DNA from: Lacrimispora xylanolytica
GTDB lineage: Bacteria > Bacillota > Clostridia > Lachnospirales > Lachnospiraceae
Direction: 5' to 3'
Length of the DNA: 64,000 nucleotides
Assembly (NCBI RefSeq): GCF_026723765.1
Contig: NZ_CP113524.1
Location: forward strand, 1,969,001 to 2,033,000
Both the position numbers and the translations under genes were made by a program. Shown here in pieces: positions 9,230-18,461 of this stretch. Below the pieces are notes generated by a model. That model had not been told where the DNA came from. It made no database searches and saw only the letters and a program-made list of their open reading frames with translations. Within the stretch, counting starts at the first letter, position 1. Each line of letters opens with the position of its first letter.

Positions 9230-9910
9230 ATGATTAAAGACTGGGTCAGGGGGCAGGTGTCAGAATCCGTTCCCACCGCATTGCTTCTTACGCTTTCCGG
9301 CGGCTTTCAGGATGCTTACACCTATTATTTCAGAGATAAGGTCTTTGCCAATGCGCAGACCGGTAATATTGTAATTCTAGGATATCATGTTATGGAAGGA
9401 GACTGGAACACAGCATTTCGATATCTTCTTCCGGTTCTTGCTTTTGTGGCTGGAATCTATGTATCGGAAATAATACGGGAGATTTTTAAGGAATATAAGT
9501 TGCTGCACTGGCGGCAGGTTGTTGTATTATTTGAAATATTCCTGCTGTTTTTAGTAGGCTTTTTCCCTCATTCCATGGATACCGCTGCCAATGTAACGAT
9601 TTCCTTTGTCTGTGCCATGCAGGTGGAGACATTTCGTAAAATTAAAGGTAATGCCTATGCAAGCACCATGTGCATCGGTAATTTAAGGAGTGCCACCGAG
9701 ATGCTGTTCCATTACCGCCATACAAAGAATAGAGACAGCCTGGAAAAAAGCATTCGCTATTATGTGATTATCATATTTTTCGCCATAGGAGCGGCGGCAG
9801 GCTGTTATCTCACTCCATTCTTTGCTGAAAAAACCATATGGTTTTCCTGTGGTCTGTTGATTGCAGCATTTCTTATCATGTTCATAGAAGAAAAAGGTGA
9901 AGCGGCTTAA
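9230..9910 (+). CDS. YoaK family (DUF1275) membrane protein
   Basis: A 226-residue membrane protein of the YoaK/DUF1275 family, whose function is not established. The family signature is visible early: LLTLSGGFQDAYTYYFRDKVFANAQTGN, with the G-x-xDA and AxxTGN elements, then about six hydrophobic segments. A GTG at 9221 is an alternative start; ATG 9230 is chosen because GAAAGG and GGTGAT lie at usable distance. It stands alone between a divergent MATE gene and the TetR-type regulator. Confidence 0.85.
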   Translation: MIKDWVRGQVSESVPTALLLTLSGGFQDAYTYYFRDKVFANAQTGNIVILGYHVMEGDWNTAFRYLLPVLAFVAGIYVSEIIREIFKEYKLLHWRQVVVLFEIFLLFLVGFFPHSMDTAANVTISFVCAMQVETFRKIKGNAYASTMCIGNLRSATEMLFHYRHTKNRDSLEKSIRYYVIIIFFAIGAAAGCYLTPFFAEKTIWFSCGLLIAAFLIMFIEEKGEAA

Positions 9911-10005
9911 GGGATTTTAGCCGTCAATACGTCTCCTTTCTTGTTCACAAACCACCCTCTTTATGGTAAAATAAAACATAACAGTTAGAGGACGGGAGCG
10001 GGGTT

Positions 10006-10575
10006 ATGGTGGAGAATCTTAATAAAGGTGAGAAAACCAAATATCGTTTGGCAGATTCCGTAAAGGAGTGTATGAAGACCAGACATGTGGATAAGATCAC
10101 AGTCCAGAATATTGTGGATGGCTGCGGGATGACAAGACAGACCTTCTATCGGAATTTTAAGGACAAGTATGATTTGATCAACTGGTATTTTGATAAGCTG
10201 GTGTTGCAATCCTTTGCTCAAATTGGAGTAGAAAAAACGGTTTGCGAAAGTCTTCGGGAAAAATTTGAATTTATTAAAAAAGAAAAGGTTTTCTTTACAG
10301 AGGCGTTTCGCTCTGATGATTATAACTCCTTAAAGGAGCATGATTTTGAGCTGATTATGGGCTTTTATACGGAACTGGTGGTAAGAAAGAAAAGAGAGCC
10401 CCTTTCCGAAGACATCCAGTTTCAACTAGAGATGTACTGCCGTGGGTCGGTCTATATGACAGTTAAGTGGGTATTATCCGGAATGAAGCAGAGTCCGAAA
10501 GAGATGGCCGAGAGCCTTACCGAGGCCATGCCTCCTGGTTTGGCTACCGTTTTCTTAGAAGCAGGACTGATTTAA
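10006..10575 (+). CDS. TetR-type transcriptional regulator
   Basis: A 189-residue one-component regulator. The N-terminal helix-turn-helix is clear (KITVQNIVDGCGMTRQTFYRNFKDKYDLINWYF). The C-terminal ligand domain resembles the DhaS-like TetR group often found beside alcohol or dihydroxyacetone metabolism genes. It lies directly upstream of the iron alcohol dehydrogenase, and the gap holds an ordered array of GTTACA/TGTAAC sites, so it probably controls the dehydrogenase and itself. Effector unknown. Confidence 0.85.
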   Translation: MVENLNKGEKTKYRLADSVKECMKTRHVDKITVQNIVDGCGMTRQTFYRNFKDKYDLINWYFDKLVLQSFAQIGVEKTVCESLREKFEFIKKEKVFFTEAFRSDDYNSLKEHDFELIMGFYTELVVRKKREPLSEDIQFQLEMYCRGSVYMTVKWVLSGMKQSPKEMAESLTEAMPPGLATVFLEAGLI

Positions 10576-10600
10576 TATGTAGAAAATATACATAAAAAAA

Positions 10601-10652
10601 GTTACAATCCCAATAAAGTGTAACATATGTTACAAAAGTCAGGGTTTGTAAC
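10601..10652. promoter_or_regulatory. Duplicated palindromic operator array, GTTACA-N12-TGTAAC twice
   Basis: Four half-sites alternate: GTTACA 10601-10606, TGTAAC 10619-10624, GTTACA 10629-10634, TGTAAC 10647-10652. This gives two identical GTTACA-N12-TGTAAC units 4 bp apart, and the inner pair also forms a perfect 16-bp palindrome TGTAACATATGTTACA (10619-10634). The position between the TetR-type gene and the dehydrogenase suggests its operator. The second unit coincides with a terminator stem. Confidence 0.6.
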
Positions 10653-10660
10653 TTTTTTTT
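10629..10660 (+). terminator. Terminator after the TetR-type gene, overlapping the operator array
   Basis: GTTACAAA (10629-10636) pairs with TTTGTAAC (10645-10652) around an 8-nt loop, followed by eight Ts (10653-10660). The same bases form the second operator unit. Confidence 0.65.
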
Positions 10661-10738
10661 CTCTCCTTATTTTGTTAAAGTTATAACAGAAATAACCGTG
10701 TTATGAAAACGGCAAGTAATGGAAAAGGAGAGATAATT

Positions 10739-11887
10739 ATGGCAAACAGAATCGTGTTAAATGAGACATCCTATCACGGAGCCGGAGCAATTATGGAGAT
10801 TCCGGGGGAGGTAAAAAGACGGGGCTTTAAAAAGGCGTTTGTATCCTCTGATCCGGATTTAATCAAATTCCAGGTTACGTCAAAGGTTACGAAGATACTG
10901 GAAGACAACGGTTTGGATTTTGAAATATTTTCTGATATTAAGCCCAATCCCACCATTGAGAATGTAATAAATGGAGTGGAGGCCTTTAAAAAATCGGGGG
11001 CTGACTATATCATTGCCATTGGCGGAGGCTCCTCTATGGATACCTCAAAAGCCATTGGAATCATAATTGCCAATCCTGAATTCTCTGATGTAAGAAGCTT
11101 AGAAGGGGTCGCACCTACGAAAAATCCCAGCGTTCCAATTATTGCGGTACCGACCACAGCAGGTACGGCAGCAGAAGTTACCATCAACTATGTCATTACG
11201 GATGTAGAGAAAAAGCGTAAATTTGTTTGTGTAGATCCTCATGATATTCCAGTGGTTGCAGTGGTCGACCCTGATATGATGGCCACCATGCCAAAGGGAC
11301 TCACAGCAGCCACCGGTATGGATGCCCTGACTCATGCCATTGAGGGCTACATCACAAAAGGGGCTAATCCCATTACAGATATGTTTAATATAAAAGCGGT
11401 TGAGCTTATTGCAAAGAGCTTACGGGGAGCGGTGGATAATTCTCCTGAGGGTCGAGAGGGTATGGCACTTGGCCAGTACATCACTGGTATGGGCTTTTCC
11501 AACTGCGGTCTTGGAATCGTACATTCCATGGCCCATGCACTTGGTGCCGTTTACGATACTCCCCACGGCGTTGGAAACGCCATCTTGCTGCCGACGGTTA
11601 TGGCTTTTAATGCCAGTGAGACCGGAGAAAAATATCGGGATATCGCAAGGGCAATGGGAGTGGAGAATACAGAACAGATGACTGCTAAGGAGTACCGTGA
11701 TGCAGCAGTTGAGGCGGTAAGAAAGCTTTCTGCTGATGTAGGAATACCTGCTGACTTAAAAGAAATTGTAAAGGAAGAGGATGTAAATTTCCTGGCAGAA
11801 TCAGCAGTAGCAGATGCCTGTGCTCCCGGCAATCCAAGAGAAGCAAGTCTTGAGGATATTATTGGCCTCTATCAATCACTGATGTAA
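10739..11887 (+). CDS. Iron-containing alcohol dehydrogenase
   Basis: A 382-residue group III (Fe-dependent) alcohol dehydrogenase, NAD(P)-linked, interconverting an alcohol and aldehyde or ketone in fermentation. The nucleotide-binding GGGSSMDTSKA and the metal-site helix GMDALTHAIEGYI, followed by HSMAHALGAVYDTPHGVGNA with its conserved histidines, are intact. ATG 10739 (MANRIVLNET) follows AAAGGAGAG; an in-frame ATG at 10703 has no site. It probably answers to the adjacent TetR-type regulator. Lactaldehyde/1,2-propanediol or butanol-type substrates are possible but not decided by sequence. Confidence 0.93.
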   Translation: MANRIVLNETSYHGAGAIMEIPGEVKRRGFKKAFVSSDPDLIKFQVTSKVTKILEDNGLDFEIFSDIKPNPTIENVINGVEAFKKSGADYIIAIGGGSSMDTSKAIGIIIANPEFSDVRSLEGVAPTKNPSVPIIAVPTTAGTAAEVTINYVITDVEKKRKFVCVDPHDIPVVAVVDPDMMATMPKGLTAATGMDALTHAIEGYITKGANPITDMFNIKAVELIAKSLRGAVDNSPEGREGMALGQYITGMGFSNCGLGIVHSMAHALGAVYDTPHGVGNAILLPTVMAFNASETGEKYRDIARAMGVENTEQMTAKEYRDAAVEAVRKLSADVGIPADLKEIVKEEDVNFLAESAVADACAPGNPREASLEDIIGLYQSLM

Positions 11888-11916
11888 CAGCGGACACAGC
11901 CGCCCATCGAAATAAC

Positions 11917-11960
11917 AAAAAATCCCGGTGAAGGCATGAAAGCCAATCGGGATTTTTTTG
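11917..11960 (+). terminator. Intrinsic terminator after the alcohol dehydrogenase
   Basis: AATCCCG (11921-11927) pairs with CGGGATT (11948-11954) around an inner GGC/GCC pair, followed by a T run; an A run precedes it. Confidence 0.85.
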
Positions 11961-12072
11961 GTATTTACTGCTAATTATAAATAATTATTAAGGTAAAATG
12001 CATGCAAAATAGATAAACGGATGATATGATAAAGGCAAAAAAAGCTGTGTGAAAAAAGAAAGGCAATGGAAT

Positions 12073-13473
12073 ATGACTGATACCAAGAATGACTTTACAA
12101 AAGGGAATATAGTGGGGAACATTTTAAAGCTGGCACTTCCGATGACACTGGCCCAGCTTATTAATGTTCTTTACAGTATCATTGACAGAATTTTTATAGG
12201 AAGAATTCCTGAAAATGCAACACTGGCACTCACTGGCCTGGGACTTTGCCTGCCGATTACCTCCATCGTAATGGCTTTTGCAAATCTGTTCGGCATGGGA
12301 GGTGCTCCCTTGTGTTCCATAGAACGAGGAAGGGGCAATGATGAGGAAGCGGAAAAAATTATGGGAAATTCCTTTGTGCTCATGCTGTTCTTTGGTGTTG
12401 TACTCACCATTCTTGGTCTGATTTTTAAAAAGCCTTTGCTTTATATGTTTGGAGCCAGTGACGCCACCTATCCTTATGCAGCTCAGTTTGCCGAAATTTA
12501 TCTTTTGGGAACCATATTTGTGATGGTAGGACTTGGATTAAACAGCTTTATTAATTCACAGGGATTTGGAACCATCGGAATGATGACGGTTCTTATGGGA
12601 GCCATCGTCAATATTATCTTAGATCCCATCTTCATCTTTACCTTAGATATGGGAGTCAGGGGAGCGGCACTTGCGACTGTGATTGCCCAATTCCTTTCCG
12701 CAGTCTGGACCGTTAGATTCCTCACAGGTAAAAAGGCCATATTAAAACTGAAGTTTTCCTGCTTCCGGTTAAAGAAGCACAGGGTAAAGAGCATCGTTGG
12801 CCTTGGCATGTCCGGGTTTACCATGAATGTTACCAACAGTGTGGTGCAGGTCATGTACAATGCATCTTTACAGATGTACGGTGGAGACTTATATGTAGGC
12901 GTAATGACCATTATCAATTCCGTTCGTGAAGTAATCTCTATGCCGGTCAGGGGCCTTACCAACAGTGGTCAGCCGGTTATGGGCTATAACTATGGGGCAG
13001 AAGAATACGGAAGAGTCAAAAAAGCCATTATATTTACTTCCGTAGTCCCTATTATTTACACCACCGCCATGTGGGGAGTCGTTCATGGGTTCCCGGAATT
13101 TTTCATCCGGATATTCAACCAGGACCCTGAACTCATTCGTGCAGGAGTTCCCGCCATGCGGATTTATTATTTCGGCTTCTTTTTTATGTCGCTTCAGTTT
13201 GCCGGCCAGTCTATATTTGTGGCACTTGGCAAGGCAAGACAAGCTGTGTTCTTTTCCATTTTCAGAAAGCTCATTATTGTAGCTCCGTTAATTATTTTTC
13301 TGCCCATTATTTTTTCCAACGGAACTTCCGGTGTTTTTATGGCAGAACCAGTGTCCAATGTAATTGGAGGCGGAGCCTGCTTTATAACCATGCTTCTTAC
13401 GGTCTGGAGAGAGCTTAACCGGAAAATGAAAGAAAAGGAAAAATTAAAAGAAAAAGAAATAGCTGCTGGTTAA
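12073..13473 (+). CDS. MATE family efflux transporter (second copy)
   Basis: A 466-residue MATE exporter, not a close duplicate of the one at 7.6-9.0 kb. It has the N-terminal ILKLALPMTLAQLINVLYSIIDRIFIGRI motif of the DinF/MepA-like branch, the NLFGMGGAPLCSIERGRGN loop, and about twelve hydrophobic helices in two halves. The last 20 residues are Lys/Glu-rich. A GTG at 12049 is in frame, but ATG 12073 has AAAGG at proper spacing. No regulator is adjacent. Confidence 0.9.
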   Translation: MTDTKNDFTKGNIVGNILKLALPMTLAQLINVLYSIIDRIFIGRIPENATLALTGLGLCLPITSIVMAFANLFGMGGAPLCSIERGRGNDEEAEKIMGNSFVLMLFFGVVLTILGLIFKKPLLYMFGASDATYPYAAQFAEIYLLGTIFVMVGLGLNSFINSQGFGTIGMMTVLMGAIVNIILDPIFIFTLDMGVRGAALATVIAQFLSAVWTVRFLTGKKAILKLKFSCFRLKKHRVKSIVGLGMSGFTMNVTNSVVQVMYNASLQMYGGDLYVGVMTIINSVREVISMPVRGLTNSGQPVMGYNYGAEEYGRVKKAIIFTSVVPIIYTTAMWGVVHGFPEFFIRIFNQDPELIRAGVPAMRIYYFGFFFMSLQFAGQSIFVALGKARQAVFFSIFRKLIIVAPLIIFLPIIFSNGTSGVFMAEPVSNVIGGGACFITMLLTVWRELNRKMKEKEKLKEKEIAAG

Positions 13474-13553
13474 TGCCAGGATATGATTTTACTTATATAA
13501 CTTAAGGTTATACTTTGGATTCCATTTCGGTAGAGCATATGTTTTGAAAAATC

Positions 13554-13582
13554 TTGACAGTCTGCATTTTTTGGAACATAAT
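13554..13582 (+). promoter_or_regulatory. Sigma-A promoter of ilvE
   Basis: TTGACA at 13554-13559 and CATAAT at 13577-13582 with a 17-bp spacer, 55 bp before the ilvE start. No T-box or leader peptide was seen. Confidence 0.75.
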
Positions 13583-13637
13583 GATAAACAATTATAAAAC
13601 TGACAGATATGCCGGATTGGGAAAGGAAGATAGTAAC

Positions 13638-14708
13638 ATGCAGAATATCAGAATCGAAAAAACAACTTGCCCGAAGGAAAAACCAGGCAATGACAACCCA
13701 TTGACATTTGGTACCATTTTTACAGACCACATGTTTGAGATGGATTACGAAGAAGGGAAAGGCTGGTATGATCCAAGAATCGTTCCATATCATAAGCTGG
13801 AGCTGGAGCCTTCCTGTATGGTATTTCATTACGGACAGGAGATGTTTGAGGGCTTAAAGGCCTATAAGACCGAAGATGGAAGAGTGTTGCTGTTCCGACC
13901 GGATAAGAACATTGAACGTGCTAACCGCAGCAACAATAGACTTTGTATCCCAGAGATTCCGGAGGACATATTTTTAGAGGCCTTAAAGGCAGTGGTAGAT
14001 GTGGATCAGGACTGGATTCCAACGAAACCAGGTACTTCTCTTTATATCAGACCATTTGTTATCGCCACAGATCCATTTTTAGGGGTAAGACCATCTCATT
14101 CCTACAAGTTTATGATCATCTTGTCTCCGGTAGGTGCTTACTATGCAAGTGGCTTAAACCCTGTTAAAATCTGGATTGAGGATGAATATGTAAGAGCGGT
14201 TAAGGGTGGTATTGGTGAGGCAAAGACCGGCGGGAATTATGTGGCATCTCTTGCTTCCCAGGTAAAAGCTCATGATGAAGGATATTCCCAGGTGCTCTGG
14301 TTGGATGGCCTTCACCGCAAATACATTGAAGAAGTAGGAGCTATGAACATATTCTTTAAAATAAACGGTGTGGTAATTACTCCTGAATTAAATGGGAGCA
14401 TCCTTCCTGGTGTAACCAGAGATTCCGTTATCTCTCTCTGCAAGGAGTGGAGCGTTCCGGTTGAGGAAAGACAGATATCAATCGATGAAATCCTTGAAGC
14501 TGCAAAAAAGGGTACCCTGGAAGAATGCTTTGGAACCGGTACTGCAGCTGTTATATCACCTGTTGGTGAGCTTCGCTTTGAAAACGACAGAATGGCAATC
14601 GGCGAAGGTAAAATTGGGGAACTCACTCAAAAGTTCTATGATACCATTACCGGGATTCAGCTTGGAATATTAAGCGGTCCTGAGGGGTGGAGTGTTGAAG
14701 TAAAATAA
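13638..14708 (+). CDS. ilvE: Branched-chain amino acid aminotransferase
   Basis: A 356-residue fold-type IV PLP aminotransferase that makes or degrades valine, leucine and isoleucine with 2-oxoglutarate/glutamate. The N-terminal half has YGQEMFEGLKAYKTEDG, typical of the BcaT (type II) branch. The PLP lysine is K196 in GEAKTGGNYV, and EECFGTGTAAVISPV is the phosphate-binding region. ATG 13638 follows AAAGGAAG; the longer frame upstream contains the promoter. Monocistronic, with a hairpin after it. Confidence 0.95.
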   Translation: MQNIRIEKTTCPKEKPGNDNPLTFGTIFTDHMFEMDYEEGKGWYDPRIVPYHKLELEPSCMVFHYGQEMFEGLKAYKTEDGRVLLFRPDKNIERANRSNNRLCIPEIPEDIFLEALKAVVDVDQDWIPTKPGTSLYIRPFVIATDPFLGVRPSHSYKFMIILSPVGAYYASGLNPVKIWIEDEYVRAVKGGIGEAKTGGNYVASLASQVKAHDEGYSQVLWLDGLHRKYIEEVGAMNIFFKINGVVITPELNGSILPGVTRDSVISLCKEWSVPVEERQISIDEILEAAKKGTLEECFGTGTAAVISPVGELRFENDRMAIGEGKIGELTQKFYDTITGIQLGILSGPEGWSVEVK

Positions 14709-14722
14709 ATCCATGAAAACTA

Positions 14723-14755
14723 TCCGGTGGGGCGATTGCACCACCGGAATCTTTT
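14723..14755 (+). terminator. Hairpin terminator after ilvE
   Basis: TCCGGTGG (14723-14730) pairs with CCACCGGA (14741-14748), followed by ATCTTTT. The T run is short, so termination may be incomplete. Confidence 0.65.
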
Positions 14756-14785
14756 GGGGAAATACTTGCATAGAGGAAGTTGCGT

Positions 14786-15697
14786 ATGGCGGCAGTAATA
14801 ACAAAAGCGGTTGCATTTGTAACAATTATCATCATAGGCTATCTGCTTAAGAGAGCAGGATTTTTTGAAGCCAAGGATTTTTATCTGGTTTCCAGAATCG
14901 TAATAAAGATTACCCTTCCGGCAGCCATTATCTCTAATTTCAGTAAGATAACAATGGAAAAATCACTGCTGTTTATCTGTATCATAGGCATCCTTTGTAA
15001 TTTGATGACCATTGCAGCAGGCTATATTATGAATTTGCGAAGGAGTAAGGAAGAGAAAGCCTTTGCCATGCTCAATATGTCAGGGTATAATGTGGGGAAT
15101 TTTACCATGCCATTTGTACAAAGCTTTCTAAGTCCTGTTGGGTTTGCGGTCACAAGTCTTTTCGATGCAGGAAACTCTGTTATGTGTACCGGACTTACCT
15201 ACTCTATGGCTGGTATGGTAATCGGCGAAGACGGAAAACCTTCTATACGCAATATGGCAAAAAAACTGTTTTCCTCGGCGCCGTTTGATACTTATGTCAT
15301 GATGACGGTTTTAAGCATATTAAATATTAAGCTCCCAGCTGTGATTATCAGTCTGGCTGATACGGCAGGAGGAGCCAATGCTTTTCTGGCTCTTTTGATG
15401 CTTGGCATTGGATTTGAAATACGAATGGAAAAAGAGAAGATGGCACAGATTATCAAAATACTTGGAGCCAGGTATCTTTTTGCTATTTTAGTGTCGGTGG
15501 CATTTTACTTAATAGCCCCATTTGATATTGAGATCCGCCGGGCTCTAGCTATTGTGAGCCTTGGTCCTGTATCATCGGTAGCCCCTGCTTTTACCGGAGC
15601 ATTAAAGGGTGATGTGGGAACGGCCAGCGCCATTAATTCCTTGTCTATTGTAGTCAGTATCATCGCAATCACAATTGCTCTAATTGTTCTGTTATAA
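14786..15697 (+). CDS. AEC family (auxin efflux carrier-like) transporter
   Basis: A 303-residue membrane protein with ten predicted hydrophobic helices in two five-helix halves, as in the AEC family of organic-acid and auxin carriers. GYNVGNFTMPFVQSFL and FDAGNS carry the family's conserved Asn residues in the broken-helix region. An AGAGGAAG site sits 6 bp before ATG 14786. The bacterial substrate is usually unknown; malate or amino-acid-derived acids are candidates. Confidence 0.85.
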   Translation: MAAVITKAVAFVTIIIIGYLLKRAGFFEAKDFYLVSRIVIKITLPAAIISNFSKITMEKSLLFICIIGILCNLMTIAAGYIMNLRRSKEEKAFAMLNMSGYNVGNFTMPFVQSFLSPVGFAVTSLFDAGNSVMCTGLTYSMAGMVIGEDGKPSIRNMAKKLFSSAPFDTYVMMTVLSILNIKLPAVIISLADTAGGANAFLALLMLGIGFEIRMEKEKMAQIIKILGARYLFAILVSVAFYLIAPFDIEIRRALAIVSLGPVSSVAPAFTGALKGDVGTASAINSLSIVVSIIAITIALIVLL

Positions 15698-15715
15698 GAA
15701 ATTTTTTCATGTAGC

Positions 15716-15743
15716 TTGACAAAATGCTTAACCGTGCTATAAT
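15716..15743 (+). promoter_or_regulatory. Sigma-A promoter of the thrS leader
   Basis: TTGACA 15716-15721 and TATAAT 15738-15743, both perfect hexamers, 16-bp spacer, directly upstream of the T-box leader. Confidence 0.85.
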
Positions 15744-15749
15744 CAAAAC

Positions 15750-16012
15750 ATAGAAAGCTATATAGAAAACGCGTGGATAAGAACAGTATCATTGCAGGAA
15801 CGTCCAGAGAGAAGCACATAAGGTGAAAGTGCTTTACCGGAATGCTATGAGAAAACCATCTTGGAGCGTCCCTTAATCGGGAACGGTGATTCCGTTATCA
15901 TCAAATGAAGTGGTTTGGACATTTTTGTCCGCTCAATTTAGGGTGGAACCGCGATTTATTTTGATTAAATCGTCCCTTTCTGTATGGAAACGTATGGAAA
16001 GGGACTTTTTTA
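15750..16012 (+). ncRNA. T-box leader (threonine-specific) of thrS
   Basis: A tRNA-sensing riboswitch. The conserved T-box AGGGTGGAACCGCG is at 15940-15953; its UGGA pairs with the tRNA acceptor end and predicts a U discriminator. In the Stem I region GAAAACCAUC (15851-15860) offers ACC (15855-15857), a threonine codon, as specifier. The terminator is GTCCCTTTC (15972-15980) with GAAAGGGAC (15997-16005) plus T run. Uncharged tRNA-Thr should favour the antiterminator and thrS expression. Confidence 0.92.
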
Positions 16013-16052
16013 TTTATTAGAAATTTTATTAAAGCAAAGGAGTGTAGGGCAA

Positions 16053-18014
16053 ATGAAGATTACATTAAAAGATGGATCAATCAAAGAATATGAACATGAA
16101 ATGTCAGTGATCGAAATCGCGTCTGATATCAGCGAAGGTCTGGCTAGAAACGCCTGTGCAGGCGAAATAGATGGAGAGGTTGTAGATTTAAGAACTGTAG
16201 TGACAACCGACTGTAACTTAAACATTTTAACCGTAAACGACCCAGCAGGTCTTTCTGCTTACCGTCATACAGCAAGTCACATATTGGCTCAGGCAGTAAA
16301 GAGACTTTATCCGGAGGCAAAGCTTGCCATTGGGCCATCCATAGAGAATGGTTTTTACTACGATTTTGATATTCCTTCTTTTTCAAGAGAAGATCTTGAT
16401 AAGATAGAAGCTGAGATGAAGAAGATCATTAAAGAAGGGGAAAAGATTGAACGCTATACTCTTCCCAGAGAAGAAGCAATCAAGTTCATGGAAGAAAAAG
16501 GCGAGCCATATAAGGTGGAGCTGATAAAGGACCTTCCCGAAGGCGAGGAGATATCCTTCTACCGCCAGGGTGATTTTACAGATTTGTGTGCGGGCCCTCA
16601 CCTGATGAGCACAAAACCAATCAAGGCCTTTAAGCTTACATCTTCCTCAGGCGCTTACTGGAGAGGCAGCGAAAAGAATGCCATGCTGACACGTGTATAC
16701 GGAACTGCATTCTCAAAGAAAGAAGAGTTAAATGAATACCTGGAGTATTTAGCGAATATCAAAAATCGCGATCACAATAAACTGGGAAGAGATCTGGAAC
16801 TGTTCTCCACAGTGGATGTAATCGGTCAGGGCCTTCCGCTCTTAATGCCTAAGGGTGCTAAGATCATCCAGACATTACAAAGATGGATTGAAGATGAAGA
16901 AGAGAAACGCGGCTACATGAGGACAAAAACACCTCTCATGGCAAAAAAAGATTTATATATCATTTCTGACCACTGGGATCACTATAAGGAAGGCATGTTC
17001 GTATTAGGTGACGAGGAGAAGGATGATGAAGTATTCGCACTTCGCCCTATGACATGTCCATTCCAGTATTATGTATACAAGCAGAGCCAGAAATCCTATC
17101 GTGATCTGCCTTGCAGATATGGCGAGACTTCCACTCTGTTCCGTAATGAGGATTCCGGTGAGATGCATGGTCTGACTCGTGTTCGTCAGTTTACAATCTC
17201 AGAAGGCCATTTGATTGTGCGTCCGGATCAGATAGAAGAAGAGTTCAAAGGCTGTGTGGATTTGGCAAAATACTGTCTGACAACTCTTGGACTTGAAGGA
17301 GATGTAACTTACCGGATGTCAAAATGGGATCCGGAAAAAGCAGACCATTATCTTGGTAATACTGAAATGTGGGATGAAGTTCAAGATATGATGCGTAAGA
17401 TTCTGGATCATATCGGAATTGAGTATACAGAAGCAGTAGGAGAAGCTGCATTCTATGGTCCAAAGCTTGATATCCAGGCTAAGAACGTGTACGGTAAGGA
17501 AGATACCATGATTACCATTCAGCTTGATATGTTCCTTGCGGAGCGTTTTGATATGAGCTTTGTGGATAAGGATGGAACAAAGAAACGTCCGTTTATCATT
17601 CACAGAACTTCTATTGGATGCTATGAGAGAACTCTTGCATGGCTCATTGAAAAATATGAGGCTGCATTCCCAACATGGTTATGTCCGGAGCAGGTACGTG
17701 TACTTCCTATCTCTGAGAAATATCATGAGTATGCACAAAAGGTGGTTGCTCAGTTAAAGGATAACGGCATTCTGGCAACAGTTGATGAGCGTGCGGAAAA
17801 GATCGGTTATAAGATTCGTGAGGCCCGTTTATCAAAGCTTCCTTATATGCTGGTGGTAGGCCAGAAGGAAGAAGAAGAGGTAGTGGTTTCTGTTCGCAGC
17901 CGGTTTAATGGTGACGAGGGCCAGCGTCCGCTTGCCGATTTCATAGATGACATCAGCCGCGAAATCCGTACAAAGGAAATTAAAAAAGTAAATGTAACAG
18001 AAGAAGCGAAATAA
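16053..18014 (+). CDS. thrS: Threonyl-tRNA synthetase
   Basis: A 653-residue class II synthetase charging tRNA-Thr. Order: N-terminal TGS domain (MKITLKDGSIKEYEHEMSV), the editing domain with HTASHILAQAVKRL, the catalytic core with motif 2 (CRYGETSTLFRNEDSGEMHG) and motif 3 (FIIHRTSIGCYERTLAWLIE), then the anticodon-binding domain. ATG 16053 follows AAAGGAG; the open frame beginning at 15984 lies inside the leader terminator and is not used. Controlled by the T-box. Confidence 0.97.
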   Translation: MKITLKDGSIKEYEHEMSVIEIASDISEGLARNACAGEIDGEVVDLRTVVTTDCNLNILTVNDPAGLSAYRHTASHILAQAVKRLYPEAKLAIGPSIENGFYYDFDIPSFSREDLDKIEAEMKKIIKEGEKIERYTLPREEAIKFMEEKGEPYKVELIKDLPEGEEISFYRQGDFTDLCAGPHLMSTKPIKAFKLTSSSGAYWRGSEKNAMLTRVYGTAFSKKEELNEYLEYLANIKNRDHNKLGRDLELFSTVDVIGQGLPLLMPKGAKIIQTLQRWIEDEEEKRGYMRTKTPLMAKKDLYIISDHWDHYKEGMFVLGDEEKDDEVFALRPMTCPFQYYVYKQSQKSYRDLPCRYGETSTLFRNEDSGEMHGLTRVRQFTISEGHLIVRPDQIEEEFKGCVDLAKYCLTTLGLEGDVTYRMSKWDPEKADHYLGNTEMWDEVQDMMRKILDHIGIEYTEAVGEAAFYGPKLDIQAKNVYGKEDTMITIQLDMFLAERFDMSFVDKDGTKKRPFIIHRTSIGCYERTLAWLIEKYEAAFPTWLCPEQVRVLPISEKYHEYAQKVVAQLKDNGILATVDERAEKIGYKIREARLSKLPYMLVVGQKEEEEVVVSVRSRFNGDEGQRPLADFIDDISREIRTKEIKKVNVTEEAK

Positions 18015-18034
18015 TTGATTTGTTTTAAAAATGA

Positions 18035-18078
18035 CATGGGGAAGGACGATATTCGTGAGAATATTATCCTTCCCCATG
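18035..18078. repeat. 44-nt near-perfect hairpin after thrS
   Basis: CATGGGGAAGGA (18035-18046) and TCCTTCCCCATG (18067-18078) pair perfectly, with an inner ATATTC/GAATAT stem. No T run follows, so it may act as an RNA 3'-end stabiliser or processing site rather than a classic terminator. Confidence 0.6.
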
Positions 18079-18134
18079 GTGCATACTACTTCCTGAAATA
18101 TAATCTCAATAAGAATGCCAGGAGGTAATGTGCT

Positions 18135-18449
18135 ATGACGAAATTAGACTGCAATGTAACAAGTTGTCTCCATAACTCTGATAATTTCTGTTGCAAATCT
18201 GCTATTATTGTAGAAGGAAATCAGGCAAAGGATACCTACGATACCTGCTGCGGCAGCTTTGACGAAAATAAAGATGGTTCTTTCCGCAACCTGTTTAAAA
18301 CACCGGAAAGCCGTCTGGAAGTGGACTGCGAAGCTGTAAACTGTGTTTACAACGAAGGCCGCCACTGTTCTGCAGAGCATATCGGCATTGCAGGCGATGG
18401 TGCAAGTCAGGCAGAGCATACCGAGTGTGCCACATTTAAAACACGTTAA
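18135..18449 (+). CDS. DUF1540 domain protein, two tandem copies
   Basis: A 104-residue Cys-rich protein of unknown function, widespread in Clostridia. Two DUF1540 units are visible. The first has cysteines in CNVTSC, CC and TCCGSF; the second has CEAVNC, HC and ECATF. The conserved spacing suggests a metal site in each, probably zinc or Fe-S. An AGGAGGTAATG site precedes the ATG. It is followed by a terminator shared with the convergent EamA gene. Confidence 0.85.
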   Translation: MTKLDCNVTSCLHNSDNFCCKSAIIVEGNQAKDTYDTCCGSFDENKDGSFRNLFKTPESRLEVDCEAVNCVYNEGRHCSAEHIGIAGDGASQAEHTECATFKTR

Positions 18450-18461
18450 ACGAAAATGAAA

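Noticed and set aside
9985-10221. Minus-strand frame opposite the TetR-type gene
   Set aside because: Lies antisense to a clear regulator gene and lacks a ribosome site; a shadow frame.
18035-18078. Hairpin after thrS considered as an intrinsic terminator
   Set aside because: No T run follows, so it is listed as a hairpin of unknown role.
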